Assembly (NCBI GenBank): GCA_035528375.1
Contig: DATKYS010000111.1
Coordinates: 1-8,178 of the forward strand
Source of the DNA: a bacterium
GTDB lineage: Bacteria > RBG-13-66-14
DNA length: 8,178 nt
Reading direction: 5' to 3'
Every line of letters begins with the position of its first letter. The first letter of the stretch is position 1. The notes below the pieces were generated by a model. That model searched no databases. It saw nothing but the letters and a program-made list of their open reading frames with translations, and had not been told where the DNA came from. Of this stretch, positions 1-5,824 are shown one piece after another. Both the position numbers and the translations under genes were made by a program.

Positions 1-1
1 G

Positions 2-220
2 CGGGGCCTCATGGAGCTCCAAAAAGAGCAGCCGGTTTGGATCGAGCGTTCCGAGGACGAAATCGTCGCGCACACCGGGGAGGTTTACCCCGGGCTGGTG
101 GCCATCGGGATGAGCGTGGCGACGTTCCACGGGCTGACGCGGATGGGGCCGACGTTCGGGGCGATGCTCATGTCGGGCCGCCGGGGGGCCGAGGTCTGCC
201 GGGAGATTCTGGGGAAATAG
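2..220 (+). CDS. thi4: Thi4-family thiazole synthase, C-terminal fragment
   Basis: The reading frame is open from the window edge to TAG at 218-220, so only about the last 72 residues are present and the start lies outside. The segment [14 protein letters not shown] followed by [21 protein letters not shown] is the characteristic C-terminal FAD/NAD-binding end of the Thi4/ThiI-like thiazole synthases (Pfam Thi4), where the RMGPxFG stretch lies by the active site. Family members make adenosine diphosphate thiazole, the thiazole half of thiamin, from NAD and glycine. Prokaryotic members generally use free sulfide, whereas yeast Thi4 sacrifices its own cysteine. The residue that separates these two chemistries lies upstream of the window, so the sulfur source cannot be read here. 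The ATG at 11 is internal, not the start. The composition is typical of this genome, unlike the next gene. Confidence 0.85.
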   Translation, partial: RGLMELQKEQPVWIERSEDEIVAHTGEVYPGLVAIGMSVATFHGLTRMGPTFGAMLMSGRRGAEVCREILGK

Positions 221-262
221 AAGCCGGGGCCTTCTCGGATAGATCATTGAAGGTGGGGAATT

Positions 263-1054
263 ATGGGTGCATCATTTCGTTGCTACATAGATGAATCCGG
301 TTGTGAGGGGTTCAAATTCGGCGCGGGCAGTTCGCGTTGGTTTATCCAATCAGCGGTCATCGTTAGAAAGATCAACGACAATTCAATAATACAAAACATG
401 CGGAAAATACGTGAGTTGTTTGAAATGCCACCGAAGAAACCCGTGCATTGGAAAAGATTAAAACATGATAAAAAGGTTGTACTGGCCGATAAAATGGCTA
501 GTTTACCAATCCGCTGCATCGCCGTAGCGGTAGATAAAACCGCTTTATTAGAACCAGAAAAATTCACGGAGAGCTATCGCTTATACTTTTACAGCATACG
601 CTTTTTACTTGAACGTGTATCCTGGCTCGCTCGGGACTCTGGGAAGGGTTCTGTCGGCGATGGTAAAATCGAACTGGTCTTTTCAAATAGAAGCGGTATG
701 TCTTATGAAAAACTAGACCAGTATTTACGGAAACTGAAAAATCAGCGGGATTCTGGTATCGACATCCGAATAGAGTTCGATTTTTTAGACCTTGAAGGCA
801 GAAAGACCTGGCGTCCTGGTAAAAGCGCTGGTTTGCAAGCAGCGGACGCATACGCCGGTTCTCTTTTTAACGCACTTGAACCCAACCGGTACGGTAACGT
901 CGAGACCCGTTACATAGCAACATTTAAACCGGTTATATACAACCGGCAAGGCAACACCTGGGGTTACGGGATAAAAATTACCCCCCGAGAAGCGATCGAG
1001 GGGGTAAAAAGGACCGAGCTTTACAGGGTACTCGAAGCAGGCCCCGGGCCGTAG
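263..1054 (+). CDS. DUF3800 domain protein, AT-rich and probably acquired
   Basis: This 263-residue protein begins with CYIDESG (residues 7-13, acidic pair D10/E11). It has HWKRLK at 62-67 and ends its core with the stretch SAGLQAADAYAGSLFNALEP at 188-207. The N-terminal Y-I-D-E-S-G and C-terminal Q-x-A-D motifs define the DUF3800 family (PF12686). That family is often scattered next to mobile elements, and an RNase H-like nuclease fold has been suggested; no activity is shown here. The ATG at 263 has a good ribosome site, AAGGTGGGG, just upstream at 250-258. Length is normal for the family and the frame is intact. Composition is far from its neighbours: 20 of 60 bases at 361-420 are G/C and AGA, ATA and TTA codons are frequent, which points to horizontal transfer. 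The last few codons are GC-rich again. Its cellular role is unknown; defence or mobile-element cargo is only a guess. Confidence 0.85.
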   Translation: MGASFRCYIDESGCEGFKFGAGSSRWFIQSAVIVRKINDNSIIQNMRKIRELFEMPPKKPVHWKRLKHDKKVVLADKMASLPIRCIAVAVDKTALLEPEKFTESYRLYFYSIRFLLERVSWLARDSGKGSVGDGKIELVFSNRSGMSYEKLDQYLRKLKNQRDSGIDIRIEFDFLDLEGRKTWRPGKSAGLQAADAYAGSLFNALEPNRYGNVETRYIATFKPVIYNRQGNTWGYGIKITPREAIEGVKRTELYRVLEAGPGP

Positions 1055-1155
1055 GATCCCACGCCATCGGCGCTGCCACCCTCAACGGGCGACCTGCGGT
1101 AGCTCCCGCGCATGCCTGCAAAATCAGTTTATACACTTTTTACATAATAGTCAAG

Positions 1156-1189
1156 TTTCAGGGCGGATGGTTATAACCGCACGCTGAAA
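1156..1189. repeat. Imperfect hairpin around GGTTATAACC
   Basis: TTTCAG at 1156-1161 can pair with CTGAAA at 1184-1189, and GCGG (1163-1166) with CCGC (1177-1180). The perfect 10-bp palindrome GGTTATAACC spans 1169-1178 and overlaps the inner stem. It lies at the edge between the AT-rich stretch and the GTAGGG repeats. Its function is unknown. A protein-binding site or a weak RNA hairpin are both possible. Confidence 0.35.
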
Positions 1190-1190
1190 T

Positions 1191-1216
1191 GTAGGGCGGG
1201 GATTCCCATCCCCGCC
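1191..1216. repeat. GTAGGGC-type hairpin repeat
   Basis: GTAGGGC is followed by the perfect stem GGCGGGGAT (1195-1203) / ATCCCCGCC (1208-1216) with a 4-base loop. It shares the leading GTAGGG with the units at 1326, 1401 and 5553, but has a different stem sequence. This is a dispersed REP-like unit. Confidence 0.7.
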
Positions 1217-1224
1217 GCATTAAT

Positions 1225-1280
1225 CCCCGACCCTCACCCTAGCCCGTAAGCGCGCTTCCCCCCAGAGGGGGGAGGGGAAA
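1225..1280 (-). repeat. GGGTGAGGGTCGGGG repeat, copy 1 (reverse orientation)
   Basis: Read on the minus strand this is a C-run/G-run hairpin (stem of six C at 1258-1263 and six G at 1267-1272, AGA loop), then ACGGGC (complement at 1242-1247), then the exact 15-mer GGGTGAGGGTCGGGG (complement at 1225-1239). The same order of parts, with the identical 15-mer, recurs on the plus strand at about 5639-5693. The two are therefore copies of one dispersed element in opposite orientations. No open frame or transposase is associated with either copy. Confidence 0.65.
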
Positions 1281-1324
1281 TGCGGCCACCCTCAACCTGA
1301 CCCGCGCCTCGCGGATTGCGATGA

Positions 1325-1380
1325 CGTAGGGGCGGACCTTCAGGTCCGCCCGCGGGCGACCGTGGACGGTCGCCCCTACG
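1325..1380. repeat. Cloverleaf-like nested inverted repeat
   Basis: The outer arms CGTAGGGGCG (1325-1334) and CGCCCCTACG (1371-1380) are a perfect 10-bp inverted repeat. Inside are two further hairpins: GGCGGACCT (1331-1339) / AGGTCCGCC (1342-1350), and GGGCGACCGT (1354-1363) / ACGGTCGCCC (1366-1375). The outer arm shares bases with the inner stems, so the DNA or RNA could switch between one long-range stem and two side-by-side hairpins. The stretch at 1339-1353 matches 5578-5592 at 14 of 15 positions, linking it to the second repeat block. Confidence 0.75.
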
Positions 1381-1400
1381 GGGATTCGCCGGGTATAGAC

Positions 1401-1426
1401 GTAGGGGCGGGTGTCCACACCCGCCC
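1401..1426. repeat. GTAGGGGC hairpin repeat next to the corC-type stop codon
   Basis: GTAGGGGC at 1401-1408 runs into the perfect stem GGGCGGGTGT (1405-1414) / ACACCCGCCC (1417-1426) with a 2-base gap. It lies 16 bases beyond the stop codon of the minus-strand transporter gene, so it would form a strong hairpin at the 3' end of that mRNA. No T-run follows on the minus strand, so mRNA end protection or rho-dependent ending is more plausible than intrinsic termination. Confidence 0.65.
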
Positions 1427-1442
1427 GCCCCCCACCTCGGCG

Positions 1443-2672
1443 CTAATGCCTCCGCTCGATGACCACGGTCACCACGCGCCGCGGCGTGGCGTCCAGCACC
1501 CGCAGGGCGTAAGCTCCCTGTACGACCTCCTCCCCGGCCCGGGGGATGCGCTCGAGCCGATCAATCAGAAAGCCGCCCAGGGTGGCGTAGTCTCCCTCGG
1601 GGAGATCCACCTCGTAGCGCTCGGCCAGCTCGGCCAGCGGCAGGTCGGCGGGCAGGGCGACCGACTCGCCGCGGTCCAGGGAGCCCGGCGCGGCCAGCCC
1701 CTCCTGCGTCGCCTCGGTTATCGTCCCCACCACGTCGTCCAGGGTCACCACCCCCAGCGTGCTGCCGTACTCGTCCACCACCACGGCCAGGTTCACCTGC
1801 CGCCGGCGGAAGGTCTCCAGCATCCCGCGCAGGTTCTTGCTCTCGGGCACGAAGAGCGGCTCGGTCATGATGCGGTCCAGGGTGGCCTGGAGCGGGGCGC
1901 GCACCAGCTCGATCACCGGCACCACCCCCACGATGGCGTCCATCCGGTCCCGATAGACGACGATGAAGGCGGAGTCCGAGTCCACGGCGGCGGCGAAGGC
2001 CTCGGGGACGGCGGCCTCCGTGGAAAGGGCCTGGACCTCGCGCAGGGGCGTCATCACCTCGCGCACCTCGCGGGAGGAGAAGGTGAAGGCCGACCCGACC
2101 ATGCGCGCCGTCCGGTCGTCAATGGCCTCCCCCCGCGCACCCTGGTGCATCATCACCCGCAGCTCCTCGCGCGTCAGCCGCTGCTGGGTCCCCGGCTTTA
2201 TCCCCTGCAGGCGCAACAGCAGGCGCGAGAGCCCGAGGGCCACGACGGAGATGGGCGTCAGGACCCAGTCCAACACGCTCAGGGGGTAGGCCGCCGCGAG
2301 GGTCAGCTCCTCGGCGAAGGCCCGCCCGACGGCCTTGGGCAGAAGGTCCCCCGCGATCATCAGGACCGGGGTCAGCGCGAGACTGGTGAGGAGCACGGCC
2401 CAGCCCCGGGCGTCCGCGGGCAGGAGCTCCACCATGAGGGCGGTGGCGATGAAGGAGGCGCCGACCACCCCGATGTTGGTCCCCACGAGGCAGGTGGTGA
2501 TGAGCCGGTCCGGGATCGCCAGGAGCCTCAGGGCGACGCGGGCCCGACCGTCGCCCGCGCGCGCGGCCGTGGTGAGCCGCACCCGGTTGGCCGAGATGCA
2601 GGCCGTCTCCATCCCGGCGAAGAAAGCGACCAGAAGGACGGCGAGCAACAAGAGGAGCGCGAGGAGGATCAT
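1443..2672 (-). CDS. CNNM/CorC (HlyC) family membrane protein, second of pair
   Basis: This 409-residue protein has the standard three-part build: an N-terminal CNNM (DUF21) membrane domain of about 185 residues, a CBS pair starting at VMTPL (206-210) with VVDEYG at 298-303, and a C-terminal CorC_HlyC domain with GDYATLGGFLIDRLERIPRA (360-379). Relatives are Na+-linked Mg2+ transporters or regulators of Mg2+/Co2+ efflux; the CBS pair senses nucleotide and Mg2+. Cation specificity cannot be read here. The usual G-E-x-x-P-K motif in the membrane domain reads AGDLLPK (107-113), with Asp109 in place of Glu, whereas the partner gene keeps Glu. Its ATG overlaps the partner's TGA as ATGA, and a GAGGGGGG stretch upstream can serve as ribosome site. 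The two are therefore almost certainly co-translated and may form a heterodimer. Old 'hemolysin' labels for this family should not be trusted. Confidence 0.92.
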   Translation of the reverse strand: MILLALLLLLAVLLVAFFAGMETACISANRVRLTTAARAGDGRARVALRLLAIPDRLITTCLVGTNIGVVGASFIATALMVELLPADARGWAVLLTSLALTPVLMIAGDLLPKAVGRAFAEELTLAAAYPLSVLDWVLTPISVVALGLSRLLLRLQGIKPGTQQRLTREELRVMMHQGARGEAIDDRTARMVGSAFTFSSREVREVMTPLREVQALSTEAAVPEAFAAAVDSDSAFIVVYRDRMDAIVGVVPVIELVRAPLQATLDRIMTEPLFVPESKNLRGMLETFRRRQVNLAVVVDEYGSTLGVVTLDDVVGTITEATQEGLAAPGSLDRGESVALPADLPLAELAERYEVDLPEGDYATLGGFLIDRLERIPRAGEEVVQGAYALRVLDATPRRVVTVVIERRH

Positions 2673-3910
2673 TCCACACCCCCCTCGTCCGCCGTGAGCT
2701 GGGCCAGGACGCGCACGACGCGGGTCGGCTCGGCCTCCAGGATGGTGAAGGTGAACCCCGCCGCGACGAGGCGCTCCCCGGCGCGCGGGATGCGGTCCGC
2801 CAGGCCGGTGAGCCAGCCGCCCAGCGAACTGTAGTCGTCGTCGGAGATTTTCGCGCCCGCAGCCCGGTTGAAGTCGTCCAGCGCCACCGAGCCCGCGCAG
2901 ATGAAGCGCCCCGGAGCCTGGCGCCGCAGCCGCGGGTTGTGACGCGGGGACTCCTCCAACTCGTCGTAGATGTCCTGGAGCGTCGCCAGACCGACGAATA
3001 CGCCGTACTCGTCGGAGACCAGGGCCAGGTGGGTCCGGGTGCGGTGGAAGTGGGCCAGGAGTGTCAGGGCGGTGGCCTCCTCGGGGACGAAGTGGACCTC
3101 CCGCAGGAGGGGCCGGAGGTCCGCCGGGGGGCCGGCGAGCACCGCGTGGCCGACGTCCTGGGCCCGCACCACCCCCACCCAGTTATCGGGGTCGCCCTCG
3201 TAGCAGGGCAGCCGACTGAACTGGTAGCGGCGGAAGACCGCCAGCGCCTCGGCCGGGGTCGAGTCCACCCCCAGGGAGACGATGTCCGCCGCCGGGGTCA
3301 TCATCCGCCTCACCCGCTTCGAGTCCAGCTCGAACAGGCGCACCATGATGGTCTCCTCCTCCTCGTCCAGCTCCCCCTCCTGGCCGGCCATCTCGAGGGC
3401 GGTGCGCAGCTCCTCGGCGGAGGGGGTGTCGCTCCTGGCGAGCCGCCCCTCCAGGGAGCGGACCAGGGAGCGGGAGAGGGCGGCGAGCGGCAGCCGCACC
3501 GGGGCTACGAGGCGGTGGAAGAGATTCAGGGGACCGGAGGACCGGCGGGCCTGGGCCAGTGGACGGTGCGCGGCCAGGCTCTTCGGGGTCACCTCGCCCA
3601 GAATCAACAGGGCGAGGGTCATCACCAGCCCGGCGAGCTCCAGACCCCCCCGCCCGAAGAGGTCCAGGAAGAGGTCGGTGGCCAGGGAGGCAGCCCCGAC
3701 GTTGACCAGCATGTTGCCGAACAACAGGGTGACCAGGATGCCGGAGGGCTCCCGCATCAGCCGGGCGATGCGGCGTTCCGGGTGGTTGGCCGAGCGGGAG
3801 AGCGATTCGATCCGGGCGGCGGAGAGCGAGAAGAGCGCCGTCTCCGACCCCGAGAAGAAGGCGGAGAAGAGGAACAGAAACCCCAGAACGGTGAACCGAA
3901 GCGCGAGCAC
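2669..3910 (-). CDS. CNNM/CorC (HlyC) family membrane protein, first of pair
   Basis: This 413-residue paralogue of the next gene has the same order: the CNNM/DUF21 membrane domain with FFSGSETALFSLSAARI (18-34) and LGEVTPKS (104-111), a CBS pair starting at RRMMTP (201-206) with SDEYG at 299-303, and a CorC_HlyC domain with SSLGGWL (361-367) and DRIPRAGE (372-379). The canonical Glu106 and Pro-Lys of the membrane domain are kept, so this copy looks the more conventional transporter. The role is divalent-cation (Mg2+/Co2+) transport or efflux in the inner membrane, inferred from family. The start is GTG at 3910-3908. An in-frame TAG lies four codons upstream (3922-3920) and no other good start precedes the first membrane helix, so this start is well constrained. 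There is no normally spaced ribosome site: AAGAG abuts the GTG directly. A TGGTAGAAT promoter-like element ends 6 bases before it. Confidence 0.92.
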   Translation of the reverse strand: MLALRFTVLGFLFLFSAFFSGSETALFSLSAARIESLSRSANHPERRIARLMREPSGILVTLLFGNMLVNVGAASLATDLFLDLFGRGGLELAGLVMTLALLILGEVTPKSLAAHRPLAQARRSSGPLNLFHRLVAPVRLPLAALSRSLVRSLEGRLARSDTPSAEELRTALEMAGQEGELDEEEETIMVRLFELDSKRVRRMMTPAADIVSLGVDSTPAEALAVFRRYQFSRLPCYEGDPDNWVGVVRAQDVGHAVLAGPPADLRPLLREVHFVPEEATALTLLAHFHRTRTHLALVSDEYGVFVGLATLQDIYDELEESPRHNPRLRRQAPGRFICAGSVALDDFNRAAGAKISDDDYSSLGGWLTGLADRIPRAGERLVAAGFTFTILEAEPTRVVRVLAQLTADEGGVE

Positions 3911-3916
3911 CTCTTG

Positions 3917-3925
3917 ATTCTACCA
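3917..3925 (-). promoter_or_regulatory. Extended -10 element for the CorC-type pair, possibly leaderless
   Basis: On the minus strand TGGTAGAAT is an extended -10 (TGn plus TANNNT). It ends six bases upstream of the GTG start, which is where transcription would begin. With no spaced Shine-Dalgarno sequence, a leaderless mRNA is the simple reading. No convincing -35 was found. Confidence 0.45.
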
Positions 3926-3967
3926 GAGCCTTCGGAGGGGGTAAAGCGGGCGTCCGGCCGTCCCCTG

Positions 3968-3976
3968 TGCTAAAAT
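3968..3976 (+). promoter_or_regulatory. Extended -10 promoter element for tmk-holB
   Basis: TGCTAAAAT is an extended -10 hexamer (TAAAAT at 3971-3976 with TG at 3968-3969), 31 bases upstream of the tmk GTG. The core GCTAAAATG resembles GCTATAATG in front of ricT (5823-5831), which supports a shared -10 consensus. The -35 position is GC-rich and unconvincing. A run of seven or more T at 3987-3993 lies in the leader. Confidence 0.5.
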
Positions 3977-4007
3977 GATCCCGGGCTTTTTTTGAAAGGG
4001 AGCGGAA

Positions 4008-4640
4008 GTGGCGCGGCGGGGTCACCTGGTCTCCTTCGAGGGGATGGACGGGGCGGGGAAGACCACCCAGCTCGAACTCCTGGCGGAGCGGCTGGACGGC
4101 GACCGCGTCCCGGTGATGCGTCTGCGCGAGCCCGGCGGCACCCCCCTGGGCGAGCGGGTGCGCGAGATGCTCCTGGACAGAAAGCTCCAGCGCACCCCTT
4201 CGGCGGAGCTCCTCCTCTTCGCCGCGGCCAGGGCCGAGCTGGTCCACCGCCTCATACTGCCCGCAATCGAGGAGGGCTGGATCGTCCTGTTGGACCGCTA
4301 CGCCGACTCCACCCGAGCCTACCAGGGCTACGGCCTGGGCATGACCGAGGACACGGTGGAATCGGCGATCAACCTCGCCACGGAGGGTCTGGCGCCGTCG
4401 CTCACCATCCTTCTGGACCTGGACCCCGCCAAGGGTCTGCGGCGGCTGCAGACCGTCTTCGACGCCATCGAGGAGCGCTCGACCTCTTTTCTGGACCGGG
4501 TGCGGCGGGGGTTCCTGGACATCGCCCACCGCGAGCCGGACCGCTGGCTGGTCCTCGACGCCTCCCGGAGCATCCCCGAACTGGCCGGGGAGATTTGGGA
4601 CCGGGTGATGGCCATCGTGGAAGGCGGGAGCGATGGGTGA
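4008..4640 (+). CDS. tmk: Thymidylate kinase
   Basis: The enzyme phosphorylates dTMP to dTDP with ATP in the cytoplasm, the step both routes to dTTP share. The 210-residue protein shows the P-loop FEGMDGAGKTTQ (10-21), REPGGTPLGE (40-49) for dTMP binding, the DRYADS motif (96-101) with YQGYGLG after it (105-111), LDLDP (136-140), and a C-terminal helix region DRVRRGFLDIAHREPDRW (163-180). Length is normal for the family. The start is the GTG at 4008, with AGGGAG at 3997-4002 correctly spaced. The stop overlaps the holB start by 8 bp, so the two are co-translated. This pairing of tmk with holB, with ricT further on, is common in bacteria and supports both calls. Confidence 0.96.
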   Translation: MARRGHLVSFEGMDGAGKTTQLELLAERLDGDRVPVMRLREPGGTPLGERVREMLLDRKLQRTPSAELLLFAAARAELVHRLILPAIEEGWIVLLDRYADSTRAYQGYGLGMTEDTVESAINLATEGLAPSLTILLDLDPAKGLRRLQTVFDAIEERSTSFLDRVRRGFLDIAHREPDRWLVLDASRSIPELAGEIWDRVMAIVEGGSDG

Positions 4641-5547
4641 TTTCCGCACGGGCGTCCGGGGCCAGGAAGCGGCGAGGCGCGTTCTCGCCTCGGCCCTGGC
4701 GAGCGGCCGGCTGGGCCACGCCTACCTTCTGCACGGCCCGGCGGGCGTGGGCAAGACCACCCTGGCGCGCGACTTCGCCCGGGCGCTGGCCTGCGATGAT
4801 CAGGCCGGTTGCGGCGCATGCCCCCCCTGCCGCCGGTTCGAGTCGGGGAACTTTGGCGATTTCCTCCCGCTCCCCGAGGAGGGGGCGTCGCTGGGGATAG
4901 CGGAGGTCCGCTCCCTGGTGACCGCCCTGGGCCGCGCTCCCGTCGAGGGGAAGCGGAAGACGGCGCTCATCCCCCGGGCGGAGCGGCTGACCCCCGAGGC
5001 GCAGAACGCGCTGTTGAAAACGCTGGAGGCGCCGCCGGCGGGGGCGGTCCTGCTGCTGACCGCGGACTCGCCGGAGGCGCTCCTGCCGACGATTGTGAGC
5101 CGCTGCCAGCTCCTGCGCTGCGGGAGGCTGCCGCGGGGGCTCATCGCGGAAATTCTCGAAGGCGAGGGCCTGGAGCCGGAGGAGGCCCGGCGGGCGGCCG
5201 AAACCGCCGAGGGCTCGGTGGGCCTGGCCCGGGGCCTGGCGGGCGATGACACCCTGGCGCAGGCCGCCGCGGGGGTGTGGGAGACGATTTTGAAAGGCGA
5301 CCTGGCCGGCGTGTACGCCGTCGCCGCAGAGCTCGGTGACAGGGAGGGCGCCCGGGCGCTCTTCGAGGGGCTAGCCCGTCTGGCCGGGAGGCGCTGCGGG
5401 GAGGACCCCGACGACGAATGGGCCGCGCACGCCGCGCGGGAACTGGAACATACCGCGCTTTTAATTGCCTGGAACGCCAACCTGCGCCTGGCGGCCGAGA
5501 CGGTCCTGGGCGGACTGGCCCTGCGAGTCGTCGCGAACGGCACGTAA
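4633..5547 (+). CDS. holB: DNA polymerase III delta-prime subunit
   Basis: Delta-prime is the stator of the clamp loader (with DnaX and delta), which opens the beta clamp at the replication fork. The 304-residue protein carries the AAA+ Walker A HGPAGVGKTT (34-43), a four-cysteine zinc module (C54, C60, C63, C66), LTPEAQNALLKTLEAPP (119-135), and the SRC motif S156-R157-C158 that reaches into the neighbouring subunit. The Walker B region reads LIPRAERL, without the acidic pair needed for ATP hydrolysis, as expected for a delta-prime rather than DnaX. The P-loop itself is intact, unlike the degenerate one of E. coli delta-prime, so nucleotide may still bind. The ATG at 4633 overlaps the tmk stop, and AAGG/GGGAG just upstream can act as ribosome site. 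A repeat block follows directly after its stop. Confidence 0.93.
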   Translation: MGDFRTGVRGQEAARRVLASALASGRLGHAYLLHGPAGVGKTTLARDFARALACDDQAGCGACPPCRRFESGNFGDFLPLPEEGASLGIAEVRSLVTALGRAPVEGKRKTALIPRAERLTPEAQNALLKTLEAPPAGAVLLLTADSPEALLPTIVSRCQLLRCGRLPRGLIAEILEGEGLEPEEARRAAETAEGSVGLARGLAGDDTLAQAAAGVWETILKGDLAGVYAVAAELGDREGARALFEGLARLAGRRCGEDPDDEWAAHAARELEHTALLIAWNANLRLAAETVLGGLALRVVANGT

Positions 5548-5551
5548 TCCT

Positions 5552-5738
5552 CGTAGGGGCCGACCGACGGCGCGCCGTTCAGGTCGGCCCGCCCCCCTCT
5601 CCCTGTGGGAGAGGGGATGGGGGTGAGGGCTGCCGCATCTTCTCCTCTCCCTTCCAGGGAGCGGCGCGCCGACGGGCCGGGTGAGGGTCGGGGTCAGGAA
5701 CGTGGAAAGCGCGGCGGCCCGCGGAGGGGCCGCCCTAC
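5552..5738. repeat. Composite palindromic repeat block bounded by GTAGGG/CCCTAC
   Basis: The block opens with CGTAGGGGC (5552-5560) and closes with GCCCTAC (5732-5738). Inside, in order: stem GGGCCGACC (5557-5565) / GGTCGGCCC (5582-5590) enclosing the perfect 12-bp palindrome ACGGCGCGCCGT (5567-5578); stem CCCCTCTCCC (5594-5603) / GGGAGAGGGG (5607-5616) followed by GGGTGAGGG (5621-5629); a second, degenerate copy of that unit, stem CTCCCT (5647-5652) / AGGGAG (5656-5661), followed by GGGTGAGGGTCGGGG (5679-5693); and stem GGCGGCCC (5713-5720) / GGGCCGCC (5727-5734). It shares sequence with the 1191-1426 cluster, partly inverted, so it belongs to a dispersed family. There is no coding capacity, so a REP-like or MITE-like element moved in trans is the natural class. 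Confidence 0.75.
5639..5693 (+). repeat. GGGTGAGGGTCGGGG repeat, copy 2
   Basis: This is the plus-strand counterpart of the unit at 1225-1280: a CT-rich hairpin, a CGCG-containing stretch, ACGGGC (5672-5677), then the identical 15-mer at 5679-5693. The hairpin part has diverged more than the tail, which suggests that the tail is what is conserved or recognised. Confidence 0.6.
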
Positions 5739-5824
5739 ACCATCGCAACCCGGATCGAGAACCACCGCTGTCAGGGCACAGGAAGCTACGGCATGCTCCG
5801 CCGGGCGGTGATAAAATTTTCCGC

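Larger units (their letters stand above)
1055..1442. other. Convergent gene-free spacer with repeats
   Basis: I find no convincing gene in these 388 bases between the DUF3800 gene (plus strand) and the CorC-type gene (minus strand). The first part (1055-1120) is of mixed composition. Positions 1121-1158 are AT-rich and the rest is filled with palindromic units, listed separately. The exact 12-mer GCCACCCTCAAC occurs twice in direct orientation, at 1075-1086 and 1285-1296. No hairpin here is followed by a clear T-run on either strand, so none is a textbook intrinsic terminator, although several sit where the two convergent transcripts must end. Confidence 0.7.

Noticed and set aside
1121-1158. 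Promoter-like TATAAA and TATTATG words on the minus strand
   Set aside because: The AT-rich patch offers many chance matches, and nothing downstream on that strand is a gene: it would run antisense to DUF3800.
1191-1426. CRISPR array
   Set aside because: The units share a short head but have variable self-complementary stems and uneven spacing. There are no regular repeats with unique spacers and no cas genes nearby.
1362-2834. Very long open frame on the plus strand (490 codons)
   Set aside because: It runs antisense to the two CNNM/CorC genes and its translation is rich in His, Gly, Arg and Pro, as expected of the opposite strand of GC-rich coding DNA. It has no recognisable domain or ribosome site.
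2939-3973. Long open frame on the plus strand opposite the first CorC-type gene
   Set aside because: Low-complexity Gly/Glu/Gln/Arg translation without domains. The minus strand here encodes a clear CNNM-CBS-CorC protein.
3981-3993. CCCGGG followed by a T-run as an intrinsic terminator
   Set aside because: A 6-bp palindrome cannot form a hairpin with a usable loop, and the site lies between the tmk -10 and its ribosome site, where a terminator would make no sense without a leader mechanism I cannot see.
3183-4649. 488-codon open frame on the minus strand
   Set aside because: It crosses tmk antisense, the divergent promoter region and the CorC-type gene in the wrong frame. The translation is Pro/Arg/Gly-rich and shows no family.
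3992-4900. 302-codon plus-strand frame over tmk and holB
   Set aside because: It is out of frame with two unmistakable enzymes and has a Gly/Arg/Pro-rich shadow composition.
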